A stretch of 64,000 nucleotides of DNA from Ziziphus jujuba (GCF_031755915.1 NC_083381.1:1934501-1998500), one strand, 5' to 3'; numbered from the stretch's first letter, positions 24,460 to 37,675 are shown. Notes: generated by a model not told the origin, from the sequence alone. Made by a program: numbers and translations.

Positions 24460-26340
24460 TTATGATCCAATAAAAGGCTTGGGCCACCCCGATATTGTGA
24501 CAAGTATATGCGAGTTTCAAAGATAAAATTTTTATATGGGGGTAGATTTTAACAACCCATCTTGGAGTATGGTCAAGAATTTTTGTTTGACAAGCAAACA
24601 ATAGCATAAAGCTTGTCAATATAAGTTCATAGATTGGCGGTACGCCTAATTTTGAGTTGTGGTTAAAATGTAATGGTTCTAATAAGTTTTAAGTATTAGT
24701 ATTATATCAGTGTCAAGATTACTTTTGATTTTTGTCTGTTGGTGGACCCAAAAAGCCTATGTATACCCAGGAGTTGATGCCTTACGAACCTAATATTTTA
24801 AAAAGATCTAAATTGTCTCTGGAAACTCTCAAGTGCTGCACACCAACCCCCCCCCCCCCCCCTATTGAACCTGGTTGACCCATTTCCAGCACTCCTTTTC
24901 TAATTTGATCTTTGCCGATTGACCTATTTTCAAGCAATTTGTTGCCAGACATACCCATATTGGGTTGGGAAGTTGGTGGCTGTGACCCATGGGTTTTCCA
25001 ACTGGTTAGGCATTTTCTAGCCATTTCATGCTGACCCACACCCCTTCCTGCTTATTTGGATCCTTTGGCCTCAAATTTAACCTCCATTTGTCAAAAGTTT
25101 TCACCGTTTAAGAGATTAATCAACATCAAGTTTGGCAAAAAATTTCCTTACATTTTTCAGCCACCGTTAATGTTTTTGGACCAAGATGATCTTACCATCT
25201 TGTTACCCATTCCGCAAGCCTTCTATTGACATATAATTTGGACCAAGATGAATAGCTTTTTTATACCGATATGTATTATTATTTCATATAACCTTTGACA
25301 ATATTCTAAATGATTTTAAATTTTAATGAGTTCATATTGTACTTGTATATCTTTATATTTAAATATCTTGATATTTGAATTGATATTTTAATATTTTTGG
25401 AAAATAATTTATTTTCCAGGAAGTGGATTGGAAATTATTTATTTTTAAGTATGTTTAAGTGCTTTATATTTTAAAGTTTTTAAAAATTATTTATGACGAT
25501 ATATATTTCACTGTTGATATTTATGTTTGGGTATGAAATGATGATGTGGAATCTTTGGCATATTTAAATAAATGGTTTAATTTCTTGGTATGGAAGTCCA
25601 ACTCATAGTACAGTTTTGGTTTGAAAATGGAAAAGTATGTTTATGAATATACTGGTAATGGATACTGTACTGTTAGGTTTTGAGTAATAAACCATATAGT
25701 ATCAATGGTTCTATTCTATGTTATTATTAGCAAATGTTTAATAATCATATATATAGTCGCGATACGAAAAAAAAATAATGATTAAGTTTTTGGTCATTCT
25801 CTTAAAGTGATAATTGGATTGTATGCCACTCTTTCGTGACCATAGGATGATATATTCTCACAATATAAGAGAGTAATGATTAGATATTATGCCATTCTTT
25901 TGGAATAGTGATTGGGCTGTGTCCCACTCCTTTGTATCGCTGGTTTCTTTGTACTCTTTATTGCCTGTGGTGTTTTGGGAGGCCATACACCATTTGACAA
26001 CACTAGTATATCGTATAGTACATTGTCGATTTTCTAATGTATTTATGGTTTTACTACATTTTTCATAATTATTTTATAAATTTATATTGATATTATGTTA
26101 TATCCAATAGTTCAAGCATATTAGTTTGAATTATTCTATATTATGACGTGTTGATTTATGATATTAATTTGGGGTACAATTTGAGTTTTATGAAATGACT
26201 TTAAAAATAGAAATTTTTCCAAAGAATAGAATGAGAGATCTCGAGAGATAGATTTACAGAAATAAACTATAATTCTTGCTATATTATACCTCTCACTGAA
26301 ATATCTTTATCTCATGTTTTATTTGTTTTTAATTTATTGA
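24460..26340 (+). mobile_element. Gypsy-type LTR relic following gag
   Basis: The purine-rich ggcaaaggtggagtg (about 24441-24455) precedes TGTTATGATCC, as a polypurine tract precedes a 3' LTR. The stretch then shares the order of landmarks of the LTR at 16450: an early region corresponding to the tttgaaagtt/cgtccg segment, a block with ccaccgtt and ttcaccgtttaagagat (about 25100-25150, compare 17380-17400), and a final ctcactgaaatatctttatctca. A poly-C run (24844-24862) and a tandem-like region at 25800-25960 lie inside. The 3' end is approximate. Confidence 0.5.
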
Positions 26341-26592
26341 GATATTCTTCAATTTAAATAAGAAACAAACCCAACTACTAAAAAACAAAAAAACAAACTC
26401 ACATTATTAATTGTCAAGATTAATAAATAATTTTTTTATTATAAATAATCAAAAGAACACATTTAGATAAGAACTTAAGCTTCTGAAAAAATTGTTACTA
26501 GGAGATAATATATTGAGGATAACATGTACCAATTTCATCTCTATTTTAAGATGAATATGTTTTCATACTTTGCTGACTCTCACTGCTCATTT

Positions 26593-27378
26593 TGTTAGCA
26601 AAATTATATATGAAAAATAATGTATATATATATATATATAGATATATAAAGCAAGGATATGGTACATAAAAATAATACATAAATATAAATACAAAATAAT
26701 AACAAGAAGCTTAATTTATAATAAACTTTTAAAAAATTACGCAAAAAGGTTTGAATGATATAATATGGAAAATAAATAACAAACATGAATATTAATATAG
26801 AAAATTGGTATCAACAATGAGACTTGGATGAAGGATTTAAAATTAAGGTTCAAGACTAGTGTTTTACATAGTGTCCTAAGATAGATTTTACCTCATTGTG
26901 GTTAGTGAAATCTCGAAATGTCTATCTTTAGGATACAACAGACTAACACAAGCTTCAAAATCTTACACATTCGAAGCTTCTCTTTGGTGAACTTGAAATT
27001 ATCTTTCCTCTATCACACTAATACCTATAGCTTGCTAAGAGTATTCTGGATAGATGAGGAATAGAATTATCGATAGCTATTGTCGAAAAACCCACACTTG
27101 AAAATTAAGAATGGATGCCAATTTATACTCATCCATTTAGGAGTTTTCAACTGGTTAGTTAATTTTGTAATATCTCAATTAATTTCATAACGATCAATCA
27201 AATTAAAAGTTGTTACTCAATTAATTCTTCATAATGGTCAAATTAATCTGCCATTAATTCATAATGGTCAAATTAGTCTACCATTAATCTAATTTATTTA
27301 ACCTTATATATGCTAACACCATTATTAATTTCATTCAGTGTTTGATATAGTATAAAAAAATACAATATTTTTCCAGCA
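26593..27378 (-). mobile_element. Copia LTR (3' LTR), minus orientation
   Basis: It begins TGTTAGCAAAAT and ends TTTTTCCAGCA on the plus strand. It closely parallels 34643-35438 along its length, for example aatacaaaataataacaagaagctta and ttgaaattatctttcctctatcac-like phrases in both. On the minus strand it follows TATGGGGAAAAT, a plausible polypurine tract, which is downstream of the RNase H relic. Target duplications were not found. Confidence 0.6.
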
Positions 27379-28620
27379 ATTTTCCCCATACGAATGAAAT
27401 CGATATATTGACACAAAACAAAGCCACAAAAAGAAAGATTGACTTTTGTGATAGAGTTCTACGGGGTAGACCTACATAGGATAGGTATGTGTTACCTTTT
27501 AAATCATTCCTCACAAGAATATATTTACTTTATTGACTAAAAATTTGATGTGATGTCTTTAAACCTTTCTGTTATTTGTGTAAATGATGATATATCTCAC
27601 ACATGAATCTTTCTTATACATTTCAATTCTCACTATTATGTTCATTTTGGCGATGAACATCTATGTAATTCTACTAGAGTTTCTAAAGAATTAAGCCATT
27701 TACAATCTTCCTTTGAGGTGACCTTGCTTTTTTCTCACATAGGTGATTTCTTATTTAGGAATAACCCACATTACTCCATTTGAATTCCCTTGAAATATGA
27801 AAATCATTAAAATTCTAGGTTAACCTTTTCCAATGGGGATCACTATTTCATTATAGGAATTGTCAAGAGGATAACTGCCATAATGGATAACCGCCATAGT
27901 GATCTAACTCAATCTTTGTAATTTAGTTGTTCCATCGAATGTAGAATATGGGATCTGCAGTCAACTAGGTTGTGTATCCATTTTATCAAGTTTTTTTTCA
28001 TGGGCTTTAGTCCATTCCCCTCGATGATATCCCAACTAAATCTCTATTCAACTTTTTGATTTGTAGATATGCAATATTATCTCTTGACTTTACACAATCA
28101 ATAAAATAACTTGCTTGAGATTAGTTGTCCAATGATACTGTGTTTATGACATATATGTCTAAACTTACCATTCAACTTCTTTACCATAATGATCTATAAC
28201 AATGAACTCATTGTAGATAGGTCTTATCATGCAAATACCTAAGTACTCTTAAGCTTCCTTTTCCATGATTATCATTGTGCAGTCTACATAGTTTGACTAT
28301 GTCTAAACTTGTAGATCAGACTTCTAATCAACTGGAATATTTTATTTTAGATAGTTTCTCATATTTATCGTGTTTTTGTATATGTTTAGGATTTTATGTA
28401 CATGTGGAAGAAACTAATAAATACTACTATTATATGCATATTCAATAAAGATGCAATTGATGGTTTCTGTACCTGTTTTCATCTTTTTGGAGTAGTTATG
28501 ACCATTCAGGCAAGACATAACCACATTTTAAGAATTTCTAGGAAGACTCTTCTTTTCATAGTTTATATGAGGTTCTTTACCTTTTTTTTGGGGCACCTTA
28601 AATGGTAGCTTACTAATCAA
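27379..28620 (-). pseudogene. Ty1/copia pol relic (integrase end + RNase H end)
   Basis: Two parts of a copia polyprotein are visible on the minus strand. At about 28600-28390, KMKTGTETINCIFIEYAYNSSIY matches the segment after the integrase core (family consensus resembles KIGPKT.DC.FIGYA.NS.AY). At about 28190-27990, KFRHICHKHSIIGQLIS followed by VKSR-like and GNGLKPM-like pieces is the RNase H end. The reverse transcriptase between them is missing, and stops and frameshifts occur, so the copy is internally deleted and dead. An untranslated 3' region of about 600 bp leads to the LTR. Confidence 0.65.
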
Positions 28621-30027
28621 ATGGCTTTACCCCCACATCACATTTGCATCCATCATTTTTTCCATGTACTTGCTTTTAGCAAAAATACATAATAATAATC
28701 ACCACAACAATTCTACAAATGAATTATTCAAAATCCAACAATTCTAAAACAATTGCAAGCATTATAAAATAATAAATAATATAGGCTATTATACTATCAT
28801 ACTTACCTTTCTTTAAGACAAACGCATAAAATAAAATTTATTTATCCACATTTGCCCCCCAAAATAGAATATTATACTTTTCAAGATATGGCATAACTTG
28901 CTACATGGTCCTAATATCAGGATCCACCTTCTCATTAAAATCCATGCTATTGCAAATACTTGTTTCCCTGACCATGGAACTTTGAAGCACTTTGTGCCCA
29001 TTTCTCTTACATTCCTCAAATTCGGATGAATTAACAATGTTGTAATTCACCATACTCTCCCAATTATGTATTGTTATTCCTCCCGTTTGGTAAGGAATCC
29101 ATAAAACCTTGAATTTTTTACCTTAAGGCACATTTGGTATGCAAAATCGATGTAGAAATAAATTAAGTATTTCATAGGATTAACTATTACTGTATTTGAT
29201 ATATTTTAAATTTGAAGAATATATATTTCATAGGAATACTTATTCGTTCCTTTCAAGGAATAATTATTCCTTTTAAAAAGCTCACAATTGTTATTCCTTC
29301 ATTTGAAAGATAAATATTCTTACTATATTTAAAATATATACAAATCGAGATTGATTATTCTGAACTAAAAATACACAACTAATTGTAAATTTTGACTTTT
29401 AATTAATTTATACCAAATTTGATACTCATAGGGGAAAAAATTTGTAAAGACTAAACATTGAATTTAATTCAAGATAATAACCAAATATATAAATAAGAAT
29501 ATCTATTCCTTTTTTCCTTTTTTTCCTTTTTCAATTTTATGAATAGATATTCTTATTTAATTAGGAATCAATATTCCATATACCATATGTGACCTACTTT
29601 AATGTTAAAGGACATAACTCCAATATAAATTTGCACATTGTGCTTATTTTCCTCCTTATAATTCATATGCTTTGGAATAAGCACATCCAATATTCAATAA
29701 TTGTTGCTTAATTAAAAATTGCAATAAAATAAAATACAAAATGGTGAATAAAATAAGTTCACCCTGATGATGCCATCATGCTAACATCAAATCATAACTT
29801 GGTCATGACCCATTTCAAAACGACATTGTTTCACATTTGCACCCAATAGCCTGAAGGTTCAAACCATTTACCTGTGAACCCAAAACTCAATCCATCTTAA
29901 AACAATGCTGTTCCAAGCTTCTTCAACCTCCAACTAGGTTGATTTTTACTTAGCTTTCTGCAAATGAGTTAGACTTTGCTAGCTGACCCGATCGAATCTC
30001 ACGATTTCGGTGGCTATTTTTGATGGG
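28621..30027. other. Gene-free region with a MITE candidate
   Basis: No host gene is supported. The 74-codon minus-strand frame at 28813-29037 could be a further retroelement scrap but matches nothing I can name. A possible inverted-repeat element lies at 29127-29594. The rest, up to the target duplication at 30028, is unassigned. Confidence 0.4.
29127..29594. mobile_element. Candidate MITE with imperfect terminal inverted repeats
   Basis: The left end ggcacatttggtatgcaaaat pairs with the reverse complement of the right end (GGTCACATATGGTATATGGAAT) at roughly 15-16 of 20 positions. The interior is AT-rich and has further ggaat/attcc inverted repeats. No convincing target duplication was found, so the class is unknown. 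Confidence 0.4.
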
Positions 30028-30032
30028 ATTGG

Positions 30033-33000
30033 TGTCAGGAACCGTATAAAATTCCTCACCGGAACCCTAGACAAGCCCTGATCCCAGGAAAACAGCATCG
30101 AACCTTTCAACAGAAAATCCGGCAGCATCTCCCCTAAGGGTAGGACTTACCACAAAATTCCCTGCACAAAAAATACACTCCAATAAACACCACCTTATTC
30201 CTCTCACCTTACTACAATTTATTTCCACAAATTTACAGCACTCCAAAATAATAACACGGAATCAGTAAGCAATTAAACAAATATCTGTCCAATTCGTATA
30301 CAGAGCATTATACAAATAAATATGAAATTAATACAATGACAGATGAAGCAATACAAGATGGAGAGGAAAAAGGGAGGCAAAGCTTCTCTTGGACTTTCGG
30401 CAATGAACTGAGACGTCAGGCTCGTCCTGGATGATCAACGTCTACCAATCTAGGCCGAGGAGAATGGAATTTAAAAACATGAGATGCTAAGCATCTAAGT
30501 GAGTAACCCAATCTAATATACAATTATAATAGTAATAATAATTATAGTACACTTGATTAATTAAGAATAAATAAGTAAATAAATAATAATTAACTGAAAA
30601 TAATATTTTCTCTCAAAATCCTCACCATTCATTCGATTGGAAAAGTTCCATTTTTAAAACATTTTCGCAAAACCCAATATTTTATGCCCCAAAAATCAAG
30701 GAATAATTAATTAGATAAATTATATATAAAATACATTAAATTAAAGATCTAGAATGTATAATAAGAAACAAGAATAATTTTAATAACAATTATTAAATTA
30801 TACACAAAATGTCATAAATAAAATAAGCAAAATCACAATAAAATTTACATAAAAAAATAATCGAGGAAATATCAAATTAAACGGAATGCAATAATTTAGA
30901 ATGCACATAAATAAAAATATTAATTTAGAACTCAATATATACATTGAAAATATTTTAAAAATCCAATAATTAAATTTAGAATAAACATCACTAGATAAAA
31001 TAAATAAAATTGTTAATAAACTTGTATTAAAGAAATTTGGCATAAAACAAAAATAAACTCAGCATATAAATTATAAAATTTATTGTTTAAATCAATGAAT
31101 TAATCAAAGGAACATTTTAATAGATTTTAAACCTCAATTTAAAATAGATAAAAGAATACAATAAAATTCATGTTAAAATCTCAAAATCTAAATAAATAAT
31201 ATCAATATGGTAAAATAAAATTCTAAAACATCAATTTAAAATAATTGATAAAAACATGAATAAATACATTTTAGAAAATATTAGTTTGAAATAAGCAATA
31301 AAACAAAATTAAATATGTTTAAATTTAAATACGATTTTAAAGCATCTTGGTTTGAAATTCGTATCGAGAAAATAACTTGACGTACTACACTATATACCAG
31401 TGATGCCTTATGATAACCAGCGTCCCGAGCACCATCTGGCGGGAGGTTAAAGAGCGAAACTTGCATACGGTCGCTTCGGCGTCCCGACAGAGCCGCTGCT
31501 TAAACCGTCAACCCGGCCATAGAGGGGGGCGGCTTATGGCCAATATCAAACTTGCCTGCCATCGGTCCGATGGCAACTCACGGAAGACATTATAACTTGC
31601 GCACTCATCCACATACACAATATAGAACACCAGTACTGTATGAGTGCATCTATAACAAATAACCATATTATTTTTAAAAAATAACCATTTTTCCAAAACT
31701 CACCGCGAGAATCATACCATTTTTCAAATTCATCATCCCACATTTTTTCTTTAGTCCTCATCATAAATCCATCACTTTAAAATCCATCAATTTCACCATA
31801 AAGAAATCAATTCCATAATATTTAAATGCATAAAAATATTTTTGAAGCATAATACTTTTAAAACAAATATTTTTCTTCAAATCCTTAAAATCAAGCTCGA
31901 CCAAAAAAGATATTAAAAACTATATCAAATCCGAATGCAATTAAATTCATATAAATCACCATCATAATGCCAACATTAAACTTAACAATAATCTAAATCA
32001 AACTTTAAACCATGAATCTTAAGTCCCAAAATATATTTTTGCACCAAAACACATTAAAAAAATTATCATAAATTGGCAATATAATTCTATATAGAAATTC
32101 TTTTAATCGAATACATAAAACCTATTTCTCAAATATTTAATTATGAAATACTCCAACAATGAAATTTAATAATAATTAACAAAATCCCAAATGCATATAA
32201 TCCTTAAAACCAAAATATTTTATAATGCACATATATTCAATTCCAGTCAATTTTGGCATCGAAATTCCAAATATAAATTTACTAAATATTCAACACATAA
32301 AACATATTCTTCAAATAACCAATTAACACAAAATATATATACTTTAACATCCCAAAATAATTTTGAAGGTGGGTCACTCACCTCGAGCACACAATCTAAC
32401 CAAGATCCTCCATAGGATCAATTCTACGGCTCACACGTGCTTTTAAAATAACAATATTACACAGGGTCAAATAAATTAATATTTTATTTGGATAAATAAT
32501 ATATGGTATCCGGGGGGCCGAACACAAACAACAACCAAAATTTACGAGTAATATACCGAATTGAAGCTTGTGAAATGAGGATTATGAATCTGGTCTTACT
32601 TTCCGGAGATCGGACCCGAGGTGGCCGGAATCTCGCCGGAAAGCTCTCGGATTTTAGGCCTTCGATTCTCACAATCCGTTAAGAATTGAGGAAAGTGGAC
32701 ACTGGATTTGGGTTCAGGGAGTCAAAATTAGTGGGAAAGGATAGGTGGGGTGATCGGAAACTCACCGGAAACTCACCAGAATTGGATTTTCCGGTGAGCC
32801 GCCGTGGTCATCGGAATCCGCCACCGCCGGGGGCACGTCCGATGGCCACTGGCCATGAAACTTGATGAAGTGGTAGATCCGGTGATGGATAACTTAACGG
32901 GATTGTCAGTGAGGCAAACGGAGGTCGAAATAGGGAGAAATCTGGGTTTGAAGAAATCGATACTGCTACCGGAAAAAGTCTCGATCCAGGTACGTCGGCT

Positions 33001-33695
33001 GTCGGTTGGCCGTGATTTTTGGTTTGTCGGCCTGTTTATAAGTGGGCTTCAAGGTGGAGTGGTGCGTGTATGGAAAGGGTGGCCAGAAAATGGCAAATCG
33101 GTGGTGGCCGGTTGGGTTTCTCTCTCTAGCTCTCTCTCTCTCTCTTTCCTTCCTTCTTTCTCTCTCTTCCCCCCGGCTCACGTGTTTTGGCAAAAATAAA
33201 AGCCACCCATGGGTGACACTGTTCACTCACGGGATTGGTTTAAAATATGACACGTGGCACACACTGTTCACTCAAGTCAAAATATATTAAAATATTATGG
33301 TATTCGGAAAACTTTGCATTTCCATAACTTTCAAACCACATGTCCAAATTGGATATACCGCTAGTCTATGAACTCGTATCGACGAGTACTTCATAACCAT
33401 GCATGAGTCAAAGCTCAACTTTGCATGAACAAAAAGTCAACTCCAGCATCCCTTGCACAGTTTTGACCTCAACTTGTTTTGCTCATAACTTTCAATCTGT
33501 AACTCCGTTTTCAACGTGCTACTAGTCTATGGACTCGTGACAACGAGTACTTTTTAACGGTACCTCGGTCAATGTGAAATTCCATCAGGAGCAAAAAGTC
33601 AACATTTGACACCTTCTCGATCAACGACTGTCAAACCCGATCAACCTTGGTCAAATTTTAGAAATTTCCGATGTACTTCGGGACGGGATATTATA
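30033..33695 (-). mobile_element. Second solo LTR, gypsy-type, with ATTGG target duplication
   Basis: The plus strand starts TGTCAGGAACC and ends CGGGACGGGATATTATA. These are the complements of the ends of the LTR at 16450-19138, with G-to-A and C-to-T changes in the outermost bases. A 5 bp direct repeat ATTGG flanks it at 30028-30032 and 33696-33700. There is no internal coding region. At 3,663 bp it is about 1 kb longer than its relative, the extra length lying mainly in an AT-rich part (about 30690-31350). A GC-rich core at 31430-31560 and a gene-like GC block at 32590-33190 match the other copy. Confidence 0.85.
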
Positions 33696-33700
33696 ATTGG

Positions 33701-34642
33701 TCTCTTGTCATGGGCGACCTGAAAATGAGCTCAATTTGACCGATAAACATAAAAAAATTCAACATCTAAATCCAAAAAGATTTGGCATGAGTTTGCCAAA
33801 TTCGCCAAGTTCGTTGTCTTAAACTCCAGTGATCTCAATAGTGGTCATTTCTTCTTTGCATGGGTAACACCATAAAAATATCAATACCTACTTAACACTC
33901 TAGTCAAGTTCCAATTGAATCAAACCAACCAAATATGTGAACAATCTGTTTTAAAAAACTCATGCCCAAAAATTAGGCTAAAAGATCTTGGATTTCAACA
34001 TGGTATTTGACCAAATTAAAAGACCAAAATTGTTCCAATCCATTTGATAAACCAAATACAAGTAAGTTGAAAACCAATTTAGACCAAAATCGAATTTCAA
34101 AAAGTAGTTGCACTATTTGGATTTCGTGGTTATACAACAAACCGAATGTCAAAGCTATGTCCAATCATTTGGCAATCCATGTATAACAAAGTTCAGGTTC
34201 TAAAAACAATCTTAAGATAAAATTTCCTCAAACAACCATTGATTTCAAACAAATAGCAAAGGACATAGATCAAAATATAAATTTCTAGGAAATAAAACTT
34301 TTATTAACCACCTATTCATTCTAAAATTGAGAAAAATATTGTTAAACAAAAATTAGAACTAGAAGATGAACAGAAGCACATATGTATATAAAGCCTAGAA
34401 AAATATTTTCCACGAAGGCCATCATACTAGATAACTTTTTTGAAAAATCATTGTAACAATAGATTTTCTTGTCTGTCCAGAAACTAATTCAAACTTTATC
34501 CAAAAAGCATTGTCCAAATAGAAAATATATAATTCCAAAACCACACCTAGCTTTCTATATCAAACACACAAGAAAATAAGGATACGTATGCAGTGTGTTC
34601 TCTAGCATCCGTACACCTTACTTAATAAGTCTGTCTTAAGAT
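33701..34642. other. Unassigned region inside the copia-LTR interval
   Basis: No gene is recognised. Before the solo LTR inserted, this DNA was contiguous with 28.6-30.03 kb. If the two copia LTRs belong to one element it would be the 5' internal part (gag side), but no gag motif or primer-binding site was found. Confidence 0.35.
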
Positions 34643-35438
34643 TGTTAGAAAATATATATATATATATATATACATATAAAATATAATATATATTTAAAGT
34701 AAAGATATGAGGCACAAAAATAATATATTAGTATAAGTACAAAATAATAACAAGAAGCTTAGTTTAAAATAAGCTTGTAAAAAATTACATATAAAAAGCT
34801 TAGAATAGTATAATCTGGAAAATATATAAAAATATTAATCTAGAAAATCTGGTACCAAGTATCATATTTGAACAAAATATTTGAAATTAAAGTCCGAGAT
34901 TTTTGTTTCACACAGGTTCTTAAGATAGATTTACCCTTTATCGATGCTAGTAAATCTAAACACATTTGCCTCTTAAGATAAAATAGACTAACAAAAGCTT
35001 CAAAATCTCACACTTCAGAGCTTCTTTCTAGTGAATTTGAAATTGTCTTTCCTCTATCATACTAAAACCTATGACTTGTTAGAAGTATTTTGGATAGACG
35101 ATCAATAGAGTTCCGATAGCTATTCTTGAAAAATCCACACTAGAAAATGGATGTCAATTTATACTCATCAATCTATGGGTATTCAACTAGCTAATTAATT
35201 CTATTAATTAATTTTGTAACGTCTCAATTAATTTTATAATGTTCCAATTCATTTCATAACAATTAATTAAATTAAAAAATCATTATGCAATTAATTTTTT
35301 ATAATGTTTAAATTAATCTACCATTAATTCATAATGGTCAAATTAATATGTCAAATTTATTTGGCCTTATAGAAACCATCACCACTACAATTTCATTCGC
35401 CATTTAATATGGTATTAAAATACCATATTTTTCCAACA
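34643..35438 (-). mobile_element. Copia LTR partner
   Basis: TGTTAGAAAATATATA at the left and ATTTTTCCAACA at the right give matching inverted TG/CA ends. It is homologous along its length to 26593-27378, in the same orientation. It could be the 5' LTR of the internally deleted copia element whose 3' LTR is at 26.6 kb, with the solo gypsy LTR nested inside, or an independent solo LTR. The missing flanking duplication and the unrecognised primer-binding site leave this open. Confidence 0.55.
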
Positions 35439-35795
35439 AATTCATCATCTTTTATTAGATATACAATTTGAAATTCCTAAAGTTGGTATTATAGGAAAAT
35501 TTTAGGTCTTGGGGTTTCTCTTGAGTAAGAAAGGTTTATGATCTAAGTATTAAAGAAGGAAGAAAAAAAAAAAAGTTAAGAAAAACGCAGGAAAAATTAA
35601 ACCCCATTAAAGCAGGCAAGATTTGATAGTCTTCAAAATCAAGATTAATCTATAAGCACCTATAATCCCTACTTAACACAAACATAATGTAACCATGCTT
35701 GATAATAACCATAATTTAACTAAATACAAGTAGACCCTTTAGCCCCTTTTCTCCGTCATTATTCAATAGCCCCTGCGCTCCCATTTCTCCCTCTC

Positions 35796-35997
35796 ATATA
35801 TATATATATATATATACAGTCCGTCTATGGTGCAGACGGTCCTCATGCTGACCACAGTATTGGTGATGGTTTTTCATAGTATTGGTGACGATTTTCTAAA
35901 AAACCGTCGTTAATACTATGAAAAACCGTCACTAATATTGCGGTTCTCATACGGACCCTTCTCACCATAGAATTTTCGTATATATATATATATATAT
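35796..35997 (+). mobile_element. TA-flanked palindromic MITE, copy A
   Basis: The body (about 35817-35979) is an almost complete inverted repeat: the left arm from tctatggtgcagacggtcc to gacgattttct pairs with the right arm, whose complement runs TTCTATGGTGAGAAGGGTCC to the centre. (TA)n runs lie immediately on both sides. Three other copies occur in this window. The RNA from either strand would fold into a hairpin with a ~75-80 bp stem. It lies about 1.7 kb upstream of HEMC. Confidence 0.8.
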
Positions 35998-35999
35998 TT

Positions 36000-36074
36000 G
36001 GCCTTTTTTAACCGGGACAAGGAAGGGATCCCTTAGCTAAGGGCGGGGCTAGGATTCCCCTTTTTCCCATTAAA

Positions 36075-36105
<31 letters not shown>

Positions 36106-37390
36106 TTTTTAAAATTATATTATATATTCATAAAATTTATTCACAATTATTAATATAATGTATAAAAAAATATAAAATATAAATATGAAAGTTATTTTTA
36201 TTAATAATATATATATATATAATATAATCCCTGCTTCCACCCCTACCCTGATCCTGGGGTTTTTGCCCCATCCCTATCCTGATTTCCCATTTAATTGAGG
36301 ATTCCCTGCCCTGTTAGGGATGGATCCCCTTGAATGTAGGGTAAATTGTCATCCTACTTTCGCTTTCTGGACGGATCCGAGTGGCTCTTTTGAAACTGGG
36401 ATCCTTCGATGGAATAGTTCTTCGATGTTCTTGAAATTTGAGTGGTTTATCAAATAGTTCTAATAAAAGGAGACAGAGAAATACAGAGGATGATTTTTTT
36501 TTATTTTATTTTTTTATTTTGCGAAAAGCTTTCTTCAATGGAAGTCCATGGATTTCTTAATAGGGATTAAATTCAGATCGCAGGTACATATGAAATGTTG
36601 AAGAATCGACTTTTACATTGAGAGGGGAGTAGTAATGCGTAAATATACCCCCCTGGATTTTAGCTTCAGTCAACTACCAAATCTAGTAGGGAATTAACGG
36701 AAGAAAAAATAAATAAATAAATAAACAGACTAATGCTGTAACAATTATACAAATTCAAGGAGCAAAATGCCCCCCAAAATAAAAAATAAAAAATTGTTCA
36801 GGACCTAAATGCCAAATTTAGTATAATTCAAGAGGCGTTCATGCTAATTATCCGAGAAGTATTGATGGTTTACCGTTATATCAACAGGATATGGGTGAGT
36901 TTGACCAAAAAAGTTTTGCTACAGTGGACTTTTTATTGTAAGCTTCAAATGTTTATTCTTGTCATTTATCTCAGAAAAAAAAAAATGATATCTCTTTTAT
37001 TTTTCTTTGCATTTTCTTTATTTTGCTTTAATATTTTTGTTCATCTTTCATTAAATAAAAAAAATCAATATTTAATATGAAAAAAAATATATACCGATCA
37101 ATTCATAAACCAAAATCTATAAATTTTTAATGCTGAAGGTTGTTTTCATGTTGAATGAAAGATCAACATGAATATTAGCTTTAGATTAGAAAATACATAT
37201 GGAAAAACACTAGAGAATTAATGTTTTTTATTTTTTATTTTTTGTGTTAAATAACAAGTGTTGCTCAGGATGGTCACCATGAGAAGCTCATTATAGTAAA
37301 ATTCATATACTCTTTTCTTTTTGGTTTGTTGTCGTCGTTGTTGTTGTTGTTGTTGTTGTTGTGACGATCAATTAAACAAATTAACAAAGT
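36000..37390. other. Repeat-derived upstream region of HEMC
   Basis: A GC-richer, repetitive block (36010-36065 and 36225-36345) has many ggatcccc/aggggat motifs in opposite orientations around an (ATA)n tract (36068-36105). It is probably a degraded transposon but was not classified. A (GTT)n tract lies at about 37333-37361. A 79-codon low-complexity frame at 36841-37080 is not considered a gene. Confidence 0.4.
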
Positions 37391-37397
37391 ATGAAAA

Positions 37398-37467
37398 TGG
37401 GCTGAAAAAGAAAGGTTGAAGGGCTTTAGGCCGTAAACCTAAAGTACCTTGACAAACTCAAAGCCCA
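37398..37467 (+). promoter_or_regulatory. Putative site II elements upstream of HEMC
   Basis: TGGGCT at 37398-37403 and its complement AGCCCA at 37462-37467 match the plant site II core (TGGGCY), common in promoters of nuclear genes for organelle-targeted or growth-related proteins and bound by TCP factors. They lie 250-315 bp before the ATG. Short motifs like this arise by chance, so this is suggestive only. Confidence 0.35.
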
Positions 37468-37675
37468 ACACAAATCTCCAGAGGCAAATGGGTGAGATGT
37501 GGGGTCCAAATCCAGCCATGAAACGGACGTGGAAGGCAAACGCAAATCTGTATTGGACGGAGCCATACCCTGCAAAACCCTGCAAATCCTATCCACCAAC
37601 AGGCAACAACACTTTGTTGAGCAAGCTTCCTTCGAAGCAAAACAACCCAACCCACCATCTTCTTCTTCGTTTTCT

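Noticed and set aside
26800..26830. tggtatcaacaatg as a copia primer-binding site on the plus strand
   Set aside because: The coding relics show the element is on the minus strand, and the motif lies inside the LTR.
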